The notes: generated by a model from the sequence alone, not told the origin. A stretch of 64,000 bases of DNA from Oncomelania hupensis (GCA_036898135.1 CM072522.1:14598399-14662398); one strand, 5' to 3'. Positions 12,501 through 23,880 are shown, numbered from the stretch's first letter. A program made the numbers and translations.

Positions 12501-12559
12501 GTGTTGTATTGATACCTCATAGTCTGGAAGTTTGATAAATAGTAGTAAAAAAAAAAAAA

Positions 12560-13150
12560 GTTATTTTTAAGGTGCCTTTTCCTGAAAAACAGTTAAATGC
12601 ACACATCGCACACAGCCGGGCAGCACATCTGATGCACATGCAGTGTTAAACTGAAGCTTATTTATATTATGGTCATCCAGGTCAGGATGTCAGAGAGCTT
12701 CTTTTCAGAAGAGAGAAATTTTCAGGTTTTTGTTTTTTTGGAGTTGCATCATCTGCATAAAAATTATGGTTGATGTCATGGTTTTGAATCTGTTGGGACA
12801 GAGTGGATGTGTACAGTGTGAAGAGAATGGGGCCCAGGACTGACCCTTAGAAAATGCCAAAGGCGAGTCTTGATAGTTCAGATGGGATATTGCCTACAGA
12901 AACAAATTGAAAGAGGCGGGAAAGGTGGGACGGAAACCAGCAGGATGCAGTCTCTCTGATACCAAAGTCAACGAAGGAGAATGGTTGGACCAATGGTATC
13001 AAAAGCGCCAGAAAGATCCAGAAGTGTTAGAAGATGCTGCTTCCCAGTTTCATTAACAGTAAAGGTAGCTGAGAATGTCGACTAAAGCCTGTTTCAATAG
13101 AATGACCAGAGTGATAGGCAGACAGATGGGTTATATAAGTTGTTGGTGGA
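12560..13150 (-). mobile_element. L2/Rex/CR1-like LINE, RT palm fragment
   Basis: On the minus strand the frames read, in pieces: AYHSGHSIETGF, LLDLSGAFDTIGPTILL (motif A), ISELSRLAFG, then GSVLGPILFTLYT and INHNFYADDA (catalytic FYADD). Stops and frameshifts separate the pieces, so it is dead. It may belong to the same family as the 3' end at 29269-29952. Confidence 0.78.
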
Positions 13151-13393
13151 CAGGTAACAATAAGTGTTGTATATTGAAAGGTTTGAGAAGCAGTTGCATA
13201 CTGTGGATGTGTTTGAGGAGGGAGAGGGGGGGAGGGCGTGTGTATGTATGTGAGACTGTGGTAAGGATGGTATGCATGTGTATGTGTAATATAACAGTTG
13301 AAGAGCAAACAAGCAAGTTATGTAAATCGCTCGTATGTTCAGAGCTGTCCTAGAATGGAGTTTGTTAGTTTTCATGTGAGCTGTTTGTTTCAG

Positions 13394-13486
13394 TGAGAGA
13401 GAAGGATGATGGGACCTACGTCTGTCGAGTAATTCCAACTTCGCCTGTGGCTAGTGTGTCGGCGCAAGTCAATGTGATTGTTATCA
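13394..13486 (+). CDS. Ig-domain A, second exon
   Basis: Exon of 93 bp, phase 1 at both ends, acceptor TTTGTTTCAG and donor GTGAGT. It encodes the end of Ig A: REKDDGTYVCRVIPTSP, the classical D-x-G-x-Y-x-C motif of strands E-F, then a G strand (SAQVNVIVI). Joined to 10187-10477 it completes one domain. The frame is certain because other frames lack the motif. Confidence 0.88.
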
Positions 13487-14338
13487 GTGAGTTTCATTTC
13501 TTCTTCTTCTTCCACTTCATCATCTTGTTCATTTAGTATGTCCGTCGCTCCGAATGAACTTTGTTTTTTCACAACATTTTTTTTGTGCCTTATCTCAAGA
13601 CTGATTGGAATGATTTTGATTATTTTTACTATGAAAATCCCTTTAATTACCACTCAGCATTTTGTGTCCTTGACCTTCTTATTTGTATTATATAAACCTT
13701 TTGCGCTTTTTCTCAAGATTGGCTGATTGATTTTATTACAGTTTTGCTTGCATATAGTTCAGGTAGCGACCCACCATTCCACGTTTTTCATATTTCTTCT
13801 TTAAAAAAAATTGAACATTTTTTTAAATGCTAATTTTTAGGTACGTGTGTGATTGTCTGGAAATACATTTGAATGTCTTGCTATCTTGATTTTTTTTCTT
13901 CTTTTTCTTCTTCCTTGCTTATTCTCCCTGCTCTTTATTCTTCTTATCCTCCATCATATTCTTTTCTGATCCTTTTTCTTCTTTCTTCCTTTTCTTCTTT
14001 CTTCTCTTTCATCCTATTCTTCCTCGCCAAATCCCCTGCATGGGATGCCTTTATTGCAAAGTGACCGGCTGGTGGGGTGCCTTCAGTGTTACCACTAGGG
14101 TTGTTTCAGCAGATCTTTTATACGGATCAGGATATCAGGAGTCAGTCCTCTTTCAACCAAGTTGGGGTCTTGATATAGTGGTCCTGATTCCGCTCTTTGC
14201 AGTCCGCTGGACCCTGTAAGCAATGAATAACTGACTAACTAACTCTTCCTAGCTAAACTGCGATAATTCTGTATTGTCACAACTGTGATTTTGTACGGAA
14301 AATCGCCAGGTTATAAAATAAAAATCTGTATGTTTCAG
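13487..14338 (+). other. Intron 2 (852 bp), between Ig A and Ig B
   Basis: Contains a family J-like stretch (13560-13890, ending TCTGGAAATACATTTGAATG, shared with 30200-30240 and 55960-55990), T/C-rich sequence and a truncated family A copy (14031-14250). Confidence 0.7.
14031..14250 (+). mobile_element. Family A retroposon, 5'-truncated
   Basis: Carries only the 3' 220 bp, from CCCCTGCATGGGATGCC to CCTGTAAGCAATGAATAACT followed by CTAACTAACT. It uses the CTAA-type tail rather than the TGTAA type of the copies at 10931 and 52279. Confidence 0.8.
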
Positions 14339-14579
14339 ATGACATTGAGCTGCTGGAACTGCATGTGGACAAGGAAACTGCTGTGACCACCGAAAACAGT
14401 GCCAACATCTCTAGAAAAGCTGGCCAGCATAGAGTGGCCTGTGTTGCCAGTGGCTACAATGCATATGATGCTGAGGTTTCTGTTTTGTTGGAAGGCGATG
14501 AGGTGGGAGAAGGGCCCATTGGGACATCAGTGAGCACTGTGTATGATTCCACAGCTGCCGTTAAAGCTCAAGCTCGCAG
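14339..14579 (+). CDS. Ig-domain B, first exon
   Basis: Exon of 241 bp, acceptor TATGTTTCAG, donor GTAAAT, entering in phase 1 and leaving in phase 2. It encodes LLELHVDKETAV, then GQHRVACVASGYNAYDAEV (B-strand cysteine) and a hydrophilic stretch to KAQAR. No tryptophan follows the cysteine at the usual spacing, so this is an atypical, constant-like Ig half. An N-I-S glycosylation sequon is present. The frame is open through the exon and the splice phases match both neighbours. Confidence 0.78.
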
Positions 14580-15919
14580 GTAAATTACATGGAACACACA
14601 AATACATCCTTGAATGAATTCATGCTTGCAAACACACACACACAAACGTGCAGGCATGCATTATGCCACATCACAGCTCACCGCAGAAAAACAACACATT
14701 GTGCATTACACCCACACGCTAATACACGACACGTCACCAAACCCTACCACACCACACGCACCATTCCCTTTCACCTCACAAACACCCACCCACAACCTAC
14801 ACACTTAAGCCTCCCAATTCTACCCCACCCTACCCCACACAAACAAGTACCTCGTGATAACAAACACCCTTTACATGTATCATACACATTCTAATGTGTT
14901 GGATTACAGTCATGTACTTAATTGCTGTGTGTATGTGTGGGTGTGTGTGTGTGTGTGTAAGTGAAAAAATGCACAAATGGGTTTCAGACCTTGTCTTTTC
15001 TAGTAACAAATGGGTTTATTTGCTTGGAACCCACTTTTTTCCAGGACCCCACTTTTTTCTAAGTGCGCGGGAGTGCTCTTTTAGTGCATGGGAGTGCAGT
15101 TGTAGTGCATAAGAGTGTTTTAAGTACACAGGAATGCTCTATCCGGGACGGAGAAAATATAGTCAATTTTCGTAGAAATTTTGAACAAACTTCGACCTAT
15201 TTCGTTGCCTATAGGAGACGAACTAGGTCAACTTTTTAGACAAAGGTTCGGGTAAGGGTTAGTTGTAGATCTAACCCTTGCCCTAACCCTTTTCCTTAAA
15301 AAAAATCACTTTCCGATTCCTACATTCTTAAATAAACCCAGTTGTGATGTATTGCAAATATGTGTGTGGGCGTGTATTCATGGACGTATGCGGTGCTAAA
15401 CTTGCCTTTTTATGCACAAAGTTTGGGATTTAGCTCATGCCCCACTCTTTTCGGCATCCCACTTTTTTCTAAGTACATGGGTGTGCTCTTTTAGTACATG
15501 GGAGTGCTCTTATAGTGCATAGGACTGTTTTAAGTACATGGGAGTGCTCTACCCAGGACATGCTGTTTTCTGGACAAATTTGAAGTAAAATGAAATGGTA
15601 AGGGTTAGGGTTAAATGACGAAATTGGTCAACTTTTGGACGAAAAGAGCCATTTTTTAATCTTAATTCTTCCGTTTTAAAAAACTTTTTATTTTGTCCAA
15701 AACCCCAATTTCAATTTGCCATGAATAGACTTGTGTGTGTGTGTGTGTGTGTTTTGTGTTCCAAAAGTAAGGTCAAAGTATTAAGTACAATGCGTTTTCC
15801 AGCTCAGAGAGCTGCTCATGGTGTATCAATGTTTTTCACTTTCCTCAGAACAGATGAAGTTATGTAGTTTAAACAACAATTGTGGTGATTGTATCAAATG
15901 AAATTAGCTCGATACCTTT

Positions 15920-15956
<37 letters not shown>

Positions 15957-15985
15957 GTGCTTTATCCTGCTTGCATTGGTTTCAG
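14580..15985 (+). other. Intron 3 (1406 bp), inside Ig B
   Basis: Holds CA-rich sequence (14589-14890), a GT run near 14938-14960, a duplicated 'family L' block (listed separately) and (ATC)n at about 15919-15955, just before the acceptor. Confidence 0.7.
15036..15560. repeat. 'Family L' direct repeats
   Basis: A block of about 115 bp (CCACTTTTTTCTAAGT, then several 20-24-bp TAAGTACATGGGAGTGCTCT-like subunits, ending CAGGAC or CGGGAC) occurs at about 15036-15150 and again at about 15441-15560. The intervening sequence is also partly similar (AACTAGGTCAACTTTTTAGAC and AATTGGTCAACTTTTGGAC). Confidence 0.65.
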
Positions 15986-16131
15986 GTGGAACATGACGCG
16001 AGTGTTGGTGCTGTATTTTGACCCAGAAGACAACTGGCAGCAGCATTTGTCCTGTGAAGCCAGAGCTCATTTTGAGGGTGCTGTTACTAAAGAAGTTCGA
16101 TTGCCTCTCTCTGTGGACAGCAACCCACAAA
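15986..16131 (+). CDS. Ig-domain B, second exon
   Basis: Exon of 146 bp, acceptor TTGGTTTCAG, donor GTGAGT, entering phase 2 and leaving phase 1. It encodes WNMTRVLVLYFDP, then QQHLSCEARAHFEGAV with the second cysteine in L-x-C-x-A context, and a final strand VRLPLSVDS. The usual D-x-G-x-Y-x-C motif is replaced by NWQQHLSC, so the domain is unusual but disulfide-competent. An N-M-T sequon is present. The next phase-compatible exon I recognise is at 40505. Confidence 0.82.
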
Positions 16132-16221
16132 GTGAGTACCACGGAAATCTATATACACCTATAAATCAAATCTGTTTTGTCTTTTTTGTCTGTCTATCCG
16201 TTCAACCAACTTGACATTTCT

Positions 16222-17394
16222 CAATGAGGTTTCTGGGAAAATAGGATTACTTCAGATCATCTCATCCGTTTTGAGTCGTTTGTCAGAGGTGCGTTGATTA
16301 ACTGTGAACACGTTGTTTCTGTGCTGTTTGATCTAGAAAAGGCGTATGACACAACTTGGAAGTTCTGGATTCTGAAAGATCTAGAACTCCCGGGCTTCTA
16401 TGGAAATTTACCAAATTTTATTAAAAATTTTGTAACCAATAGAAAGTTTAAGATCCAACTTGGCTCCACTTTATCAGATCCTGTTGAGCAAGAGATGGGT
16501 GTACATCAGGTTAGTATTCTTTCTCCTCCTTTGTTTTAACTTCAAGATCAACAAAAGAGTAAAAATTGTTAACTCTGGCATCGATAAATCCTTTTTTGTT
16601 GATGATTTCTCTATCTCAGCTAAGGGTAAAACCTTGGCAGGTGTGGAGCGTAAACTTCAGCTTTGTATAGATAACACTCAGGGGTGGGTAGAAGAAAATG
16701 GATTAAATTTTCGCTTTGTACAACCGAATGCATTCATTTTCATCAAAAACAGCACCAGGTTTTTAATTCTTCTCTTCTTTTTTACGGCCAGCCCATCAAA
16801 GTTTATAAACGTACTGACTTTTCTGCCGCTTATTAAATACCTAAGGGAAAACTGCCAGAAAGGTCTTACTAAGTTGAAAGTTATCAGCCACACAGACTGG
16901 GGAGCAGACAAGCAAACTCTGCTCCTCCTCTATCGTTCTCTGGTAAGTTCTAAATTTAATTATGGTAGCATAGTTTATGGCTCTGCTAGGAAATCTTATT
17001 TGAAAGCCTTGGATCCAATCCATCATTAAGGTCTTCGAATCTGCCTGGGAGTGTTTCGCACTTCCCCGAAAGAAAGTCTCTACGCTGAGGCTGGCGAACT
17101 GCCCTTGGGGATCTGTAGGCTTCATCTCGCCATGAACTATTTTCTAAAACTTAATGCTAATCCTGAAAATCCCACATATGATTATGTTTTGAACCCATTA
17201 TTTACACTTAAATACTCCAACAAACCGGCAGAAGTTCCTCCTTTAGGTATCAGAATACTTCCAAACTTTGACACTGCAAGCATAGGTATTGACTCAGTTA
17301 ATGACGACCAACTGCTAACTGTGTTTCCACCTTGGAAACTGATCAACCCCATCATCAACTTCGATCTCACATCCTTTTAGAAAGAAAGACACTT
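16222..17394 (+). mobile_element. Jockey-like LINE RT, part 1
   Basis: Broken frames give an RT: ALINCEHVVSVLFDLEKAYD (motif A), MGVHQVSILSP (motif B), KSFFVDDFSISAKGKTLAG (catalytic FVDD), WVEENG, GLTKLKVISHTDWGADKQTL and SPKESLYAEAGELPLG. Several frameshifts lie between 16500 and 17050. The LINE is interrupted at 17394 and resumes at 18585, where its RNase H appears. It sits in the large intron after Ig B. Confidence 0.82.
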
Positions 17395-18584
17395 CCCAGC
17401 TAACCACAATTTCGGGGCCCGATGGGGCCCGCATCAGGCAGCCCGATGGGGCCCGGATCGGGCAACCGATCGGGACCCGATCGGGCAAATGGAAATTGGA
17501 ACCGACTCGGGCCCGATTCGGGCAAAGATCGGGCGATCGTCGGGCTACCCGAAACTTACCCGATCGTAACCCCACGTTCGCCAAACAGTAGCCCGACTTT
17601 CGATAAAGATTGGGCGATCGTCGGGGTACCCAAAACCCGACCGTAACCCAACCTTTGCCGAACGGTAACCCGATTCCGGCAAAGATCGGGCATACGTCAG
17701 GATACCCAACACCAACCCTATTGTAACCCAACTTAAACCAGAAACAACCCCGATAATGCCCCATCCCTGGCCAATGCTGATTTACCCTAAAATCATATTC
17801 CACATATTGTTTATGATATGTGATTGCATGAAGAAAGAATTGAGATGTCTGGTGTTAATAGGGACTGTCGGCACAGGCGTTTTTGTTTTCGGAAGTCCTT
17901 GGTGTGTCCCCACTTAAGTATTTACACACCATTTCGATAACGATATAGCCTATATTAACGTGATCTTCGTCGCTATCGAAATCGTGTGTAAATACATAAA
18001 CGAAAGGCAAAGCACCCAAAAAACAACCACAGTGAAAATAGAAATAGGTTTTCGCAGGCAAACACAATATCCGAGCACATGCAACTGTAGAACTTAGAAG
18101 AAAACTGTAGAAAATTGGCGGTTAAGTACAACCGGAAAAGACCAGCAGTAATGGGCACGGAAATTTACCCTTGACTTATAATGTATAAACAAATACAATA
18201 GTTAAAAGAAACACTGTAACAATATTTTACATATTGTATGATAAAAATTAAGAATTATAAGCACAATTAAATAATTATAGGTTGCTGAATTGATTTTGTA
18301 TAAATATTTTTCACATACATACGCCGCAGCATATGTGAAGCAGACGAAACATTCCAGACAGTTTAGCCAATTAAAAGCGAGAGTAGGCCTACGTTAGCGT
18401 GTGCGCAGTGTGGCTTTGTGGTGGGGCAGAATCGGGCTGCAGACGGGAGGGCGAATCGTTACATTTCTAGACTCCGCTACGCATCGGGTTTTTGTAGGGC
18501 TATGTGGGTCCCTACTAAAACCCGACAAAAGTCGGGATGCCCTATGCGGCCCCAGTGGGGCCCCGATCGGGCTGGTTTGCTGGG
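17395..18584. mobile_element. GC-rich TIR transposon nested in LINE
   Basis: A 1190-bp block splits the Jockey-like LINE. Its ends are imperfect inverted repeats of roughly 54 bp: left CCCAGCTAACCACAA, then CGGGGCCCGATGGGGCC; right, reverse-complemented, CCCAGCAAACCAG, then CGGGGCCCCACTGGGGCC, followed on both sides by GCAT-GGGCA-CCCGA. The left part contains three units of about 78-79 bp (starting near 17514, 17592 and 17671) rich in GATCGGGC. The GC content contrasts with the AT-rich surroundings. No transposase is seen and no clear target-site duplication, so the superfamily is unassigned. Confidence 0.72.
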
Positions 18585-19000
18585 TTCTGAAGCTGTTTAT
18601 AAGCAACTTTACTTAGAACAATATTCATTGTATAAAGGATACGAAAGATGTTTTACGGCCATGTCGAAGAAAGGAGACGCAGTTCCTGCTGCATCGGTGT
18701 CTGGGAGGCACCTCGACCAGCCTTTGCAATATTATATACCTCATTTTTGTTCTGTTTATACAGCTGAGCTCAATGCAATTCATTTAGCTCTGAAGTAGGT
18801 TTATCAGTCCAAATGATCCTCATTTTTAATCATATCCGATTCACTGTCCACACTTCAGGCTCTTTCCACAAGAAAAATATTGCACCTATTTTTGGCGGAG
18901 ATTCATGATCTCCACATACAGCTTGTGTCTGAAAGTAAAATGATAGTTTTATTTGGGTGCCTGTGTTGTATGACTCGAAGAAGGCAAAATAATGGGTTTT
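18585..19000 (+). mobile_element. Jockey-like LINE, part 2 (RNase H)
   Basis: Continues the LINE after the nested element: YLEQYSLYKGYERCFTAMSK, then HFCSVYTAELNAIHLALK, the conserved RNase H AEL-A-x-x-x-AL motif, followed in shifted frames by ISDSLSTLQAL-like sequence. The right boundary is approximate. Confidence 0.75.
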
Positions 19001-19560
19001 TGAGACGGAAAGAGCGGAATGTTGTAGAGAAACATTCTGTATATATTTACACTGAAATTGCGCTTTTTGCGTCACTATAGAGCATGAAGAGTATAGGAAG
19101 CAGTGCTCTGAAGCACGAGAGCATGCTTTATTGCCTGTTCTGGTAGCCTTCGACCAATGTGTACCGGGTGCTTCTTCTTCTTCATCTTCCTTGCTAGAAT
19201 GTGCTAAGTGATAGTGAAGAAGTAAAAGTGTTAAGTTAGGTTCTAGGCCCTACCTCGCCTCTGTGTGTGCGTATGCGTGTGTGTGGGTCCCCCTTCCTCC
19301 TGCTAGCGCTGTGATCATGCCTGTTGGCATGGAGATATTTATGCACTGTACAAATTATTCATTCATTCATTCTTTGTTGTTGTTCTTCTTCTTCTTGTTC
19401 ATCTTCTTCTTCTTTCTTTGTTCTTCTTCTTGATTAATATCCTTTTTGATTTCAGCTTCTTTTTTGAAACCCTGCTGTTGAGTTCTGTGTCTATAGGATT
19501 GGAGAAAGATCTTGAACCAGGTTCTTTAACTTGCCATCTGAGTGACTCAGTGTTTAAAGA
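19001..19560. other. No gene; microsatellite fragments
   Basis: Includes TTCTTC runs (19170-19190 and 19385-19435) and GTGT tracts. No coding signal. Confidence 0.45.
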
Positions 19561-19970
19561 CACTCTGTCAAAGTCAAGTCAACAGATCTTTATTTATCCA
19601 CAATGAAGAATTCTTACAGGACACTGCATCTCAGTAAATAAGAAAATGTTTTAAAAGAAATAAAATAATGCATGCGATCACAACATAACTAGTACTAAAA
19701 CTATATTAATTTGTTCTAACAATTATACATTATACGTTCAATTATGCTTTTACTTATGCACCCCCCCCACTCAACTCACACACAACCACACACGCATTAG
19801 TCTCTTCTAGCTCTCTCACTACTAATACACACACACACACGCACGCAAGCACACACGCATGCATAACAAATTTACAGAAAATTTCGTTTGCCTGAAAACG
19901 CCGTTTCCATTCATTATAAACAAATATGAAAAGAGTCATTACTTAGACTCCTATCTTGCAAGAAAATCTT
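19561..19970 (-). mobile_element. Probable retroposon 3' end, (TTGAC)n tail
   Basis: On the minus strand the sequence ends AAATAAAGATCTGTTGACTT followed by repeated GACTT words. This is the pattern of a polyadenylation-type 3' end with a pentamer tail, as in other families here. The body is not recognised and the left part is CA-rich. Confidence 0.45.
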
Positions 19971-20864
19971 TTGATACATAGCAACCAGACATGTTATTGG
20001 TCAGCTAGAGTTTGAACTTGATTTCCAGCAGCACTTTGAGCTGCTCTTTATGCTTTATGATAACAATTACAGGACTCGAACCTGTATCCTGTTTGCCAGG
20101 AGCACATACTGTTCTGAACACCCGTTTACAAAATTTTTATTGTCATTGTCTAAAGAGTCATCTCAGGACTCCTTGTGCCAATTAAGTCGTTTGTACACTA
20201 TGGATAGCATAGTAGAGGAGAGGAGCATCACTGTCTAAAGAGTCATCACAGGCCTCATTGTGCCACTTAGTGGGATCAAACCCAAGTGATTTGCATTATT
20301 CACTCGCAATTTCCCCGTGTAGCCAGTTATTAAATGGCGCCCTCATATTAGGTTTCCTTTTTAGCAGTGTGTGTTGACAAGGAAGTATCGATTATTGCGG
20401 GATTATTTTCAAGTTTCCTCCTTGAACCCCTATCATAAAGCCTGCCAATTACTGCTTCTAAGCAAACACATTTTGTTTGAGACCTGAATCTGCCGCTCTT
20501 TGACGTTGAAAGAAAGTTGAAGAGTTTAAAGTTACGAGAGGGGTGAAAGTGAGGGGATGAAAGGGGAATTAGGTTTGGGGGTGGATGTGTGAGGGTGAGT
20601 GTGCTAATCTTGGTGATTTACAATCGATCAGAAGAAGCCTCTATTATATGTTCATTGTGATTGCGTTTAATGTTGCAACTGTGTTTGCAAGATATTTTAA
20701 TTAAGTCTTAAAAGGTGTTGGGTGGTGTGTGTGTGACTGTTTACCAACATCGGAGCGACTTCCATATGCAATGTATGTTGTCATTTGGCTGAATATATTC
20801 TGTATTAATAGTATTATCTGCATAGTCCGTGTGTGTGCGGGTGTGTTTTAAGAAGGGAGAGAGA
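19971..20864. other. No gene; decayed short repeats
   Basis: The words TCTAAAGAGTCAT(C/A)CAGG-like occur at about 20148 and 20235 as a local duplication. A tRNA-like B box (minus strand AGGTTCGAGTCCTG, near 20068-20085) hints at a worn SINE. GT-rich tracts lie at 20580-20850. Confidence 0.4.
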
Positions 20865-22035
20865 TATTATACGTTATTTGCATCTTGGCATGGGATATGG
20901 AAAATGGTCACATTGGACAGTATTCACGAGCGCGCTGCTTGCTCGCGAACGCAACATTGTCCGATCGAAATGTGACAATTTTTACGTCTAGTCTAAGATG
21001 CGAATAACATTTATGTATCGATTTCTTCAATTGAAAAAAGAAAGGAATCGAAATAAGACTAGAGGAGAAAGATGGGTGTAAACAACCACCTTACACATTG
21101 CTTTCCAGTAATGTCATCCAAAACCTATCCTATCCTATCCCGTCCTATCCAGTAACTAGAAAGTCATTGGGGTACCACAGATGATTGTTTGCAGCGTACT
21201 CCATCTTTCTCTGTCCTCAGCAACCCTCATGGCTTCGCTCAGTGTCAAGCCAGTCCATTCTCGAATGTTGTCCTCCCACCTCTTTTTCTGTCTCCCTCTT
21301 CTTCTGCCTCCCTGCACCGTGCCTTGTAGGATGGTCTTTGCAAGGCCTGATGCTCTGGTGACGTGGCCATACTATGATGAAAAGAAGTCATCCAAATGCG
21401 CAACCAAAAGTAGTCCAAAAATCAGAAGCTTTCCTTCAGATTTATTCAGCAGGCACGCAAACATAAACACGCACGGGCCTGGAGCAGCTTATCCACACAC
21501 ACAGAGTAAAATAAAATGAACACCAGAACGTGACACGTGACAGGTGTCCTCAACCAAACTTGACCAGTGAAAAACAATGCCAGTTTCATTCATTGATTCG
21601 TCTCGGCTTCGTTCAAAATGTAGGCCTGTAGTCAACTCTAGCTTAGGCAGCCAAACAATGCCAGTTTCATTTGCTGATTCAGTCGGTTCATCAGTCGGTT
21701 CATTTACCCTTTTGACTCCTTCTTTACTTGAAATAATTGTTGCTGTAGTACTTGTGAATTAGTGACAGTTTGGGAATCAAATCTAGCATTTTTAGCGCGT
21801 CTTAGAAAATATGAGACCGTTTATATTTTCAGCCGTTTGCAGAAAGGGCCTAGGAGACTGCGATTCGTAAATGGGTTAAAGTAGGTCCTGTATTCTTATG
21901 ACTTTTATATTCAGTATCATCATCTGTGATTGGTCAATTACCAATGCAATATCAGTTTTAGTCACACTCTACTTGGCCAATGAAAATAATATAAGACACT
22001 TGTGGAAATCGTTACATTAGTTTATATGTAAGTGA
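20865..22035 (+). mobile_element. 'Family G' element, copy 1 (interrupted)
   Basis: Matches 45340-46055 in order: a hairpin-forming left end (20872-21009, arms beginning GTTATTTGCATCTTGG and ending AAGATGCGAATAAC), then CGATTTCTTCAATTG, GCAACCAAAAGTAGTCC, AATGCCAGTTTCATT, AGAAAGGGCCTAGGAGACTG and GATTGGTCAATTACCA. An RTE fragment (21123-21387) splits it. No protein is seen; it is probably a non-autonomous DNA element. Confidence 0.65.
21123..21387 (-). mobile_element. RTE-type LINE 3' fragment with TSD
   Basis: The 3'-terminal piece of the RTE family (tail TATCCTATCC at the left, body up to GGCCATAC), inserted in family G. The flanks share the 10-bp duplication GTCATCCAAA (21113-21122 and 21388-21397). 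Comparison with the uninterrupted family G copy at 45590 supports the boundary. Confidence 0.8.
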
Positions 22036-22109
22036 ACTGTGCTCATCAGACCTTTTGTGAGTCCTGAGCATGCTGTCAGCTTGGATTTGTGTATCTTACA
22101 AGTCTACAT

Positions 22110-22111
22110 TG

Positions 22112-22198
<87 letters not shown>
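22110..22198. repeat. (ATC)n microsatellite
   Basis: An uninterrupted CAT/ATC array of about 88 bp. Confidence 0.95.
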
Positions 22199-22203
<5 letters not shown>

Positions 22204-23880
22204 TTAGAATAATGAAAAAGAACTTGAGGGACTTGAACAGGCATTTATTATGACTACTCCCAACTTGTGGATGTTCTGGTACTCAGCTGGAATCTTGCAT
22301 CACGGAAGACAGCTCATCATCCAATGTAGGGTACCGTTAGCCTGTTCTTGTAATACAGTTGGAAAGAATTACAATTATAGAAAGAAAGTCCTCAGTGACT
22401 AGTTAAAGAGGATCTCGCCTATATTGTTTAAGAATCTGTACCTGTAGTCATTTTTTGTGTGCGTGTTGTACCTGTCGGTGAAAGTATCTTTATGATCATG
22501 ACGGCTGACACAAGACCCGAATGTGAGCTCTTGTGGTGAAGCGCGGTATGGCGATATCAAACAGCAAAACAGGTTTTCCCTTTTGCGACGTAGAACTGAA
22601 GTACAAGATGGGTCCAATGTGTGCTGTCTCTAGGTTTGGAATTTCATCCAGTCCACGATTATGCTATTGGCATGCTCTGACAGCTATTACAAAAAGCAGT
22701 GGAGCAATTCCTATCAAACCACGAGTGACTTTCAGGATTTGTGACGTAGAAGTGGATTCTCGAGTTTTTCCATTGCGTTTTCAATTGCACTCGCCAATCT
22801 CCGGACTCGATGTACTTTGGTGGGGGTTTACGATGGCCTGAGTGTGGTTGTAAAGAAAAGGTGTACCCTTTTTGACTATAATTTGGGTGTACACTTGAAC
22901 CCACAAAAGACGTTTCTGATGGGTTAGAACACCTTTAAAAGAAGCATCTAGTGCGAATATTCTATTTCCCCTCAAAAACGTAATGTAGCTAACCTCTTCA
23001 GTGGCATAGCTACACAGGGTTAACATGTGCCAAAATCTCACCATTAGTGGTGCGCCTCCGAGTTATAGCTGGGGAAGATTAGAAACAAGAAAGAACAGAA
23101 TACTTCGTATCATGGAAGGCACCACTGCACCCAACACAGGAATAATTATTAATGTATAATAGCTGAAAAGAGTGACTAATAATGGAAAGCAAGCCCTTAA
23201 AGACTTAAAAGAGGCATGATCCATAAATAATAATAATTTAGTTCATTTAAACGGCACGCTTGTTCCTCACAGGGAAGCTCCAAGCTTGTTACGTAAAACA
23301 GATGTGCACACTTTAAATTACAAGTGTAGCGTGCCAGAAATATAAATCAAAGCCTGCAAGTCTCAAGAATGAAAACGGGCAATACACACAGCAATCACTA
23401 CTTAAACCTCTACGGGGAAGTAGTCCGAAATATTTGGACAGATCAAACTCTTAAAATATGAACGTGATCAAAATGCGGAACAACTCCATGGATGGATCTC
23501 GAGCCAGTACTCTCCACTTTGGGATATTCTGTTACTGGACTGGAATCTCATCTTGCAACCAACGTAGTCATTTTTGTAATATAGCCAGAAACAGTTACAA
23601 TAACGGGAAGGTTGTACAGAGTGGCTTACAAGAGGCATTTATTATGAATACTCTCAATTTTTTGGATAATGGCTGGCATCAAGCAACATGGTTGCGCCTT
23701 GGGTGGATTGAGTGAAATCCTGTTTTCCGCCAGCTCCTTGAGCAGCTCACTGAGCTGGTACAACGTGGTGTAAGAACAGTTCGTAATGTGTAAATATATA
23801 CACATTTAAAAGTCGTGGAGTTGTGTTTTGGTTTTTTCTTCTCCTGAGTATCCATCCACAAGATACATCTTTGTCATTGT
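22199..23880. other. No gene; pair of related unknown repeats
   Basis: About 22205-22400 and 23500-23730 share words in matching context: AGGCATTTATTATGA-TACTC-CAA, TCTGGTACT/TCTGTTACT with CTGGAATCT, and GTAATA followed by AA-GTTACAAT-like sequence, suggesting two copies of one old element. An open frame at 22533-22841 resembles nothing I know. Confidence 0.45.

Larger units (their letters stand above)
10478..13393 (+). other. Intron 1 (2916 bp), inside Ig A
   Basis: Bounded by GTGAGC and TTTGTTTCAG. It contains a family A retroposon (10931-11512), a decayed tandem array (11540-12500) and an L2-like RT fragment (12560-13150), all listed separately. ATCATC-rich sequence lies at 10660-10850. 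Confidence 0.75.

Noticed and set aside
17422..17803. Proline/glycine-rich frames on both strands at 17.4-17.8 kb
   Set aside because: Produced by GC-rich GATCGGGC repeats of the TIR element.
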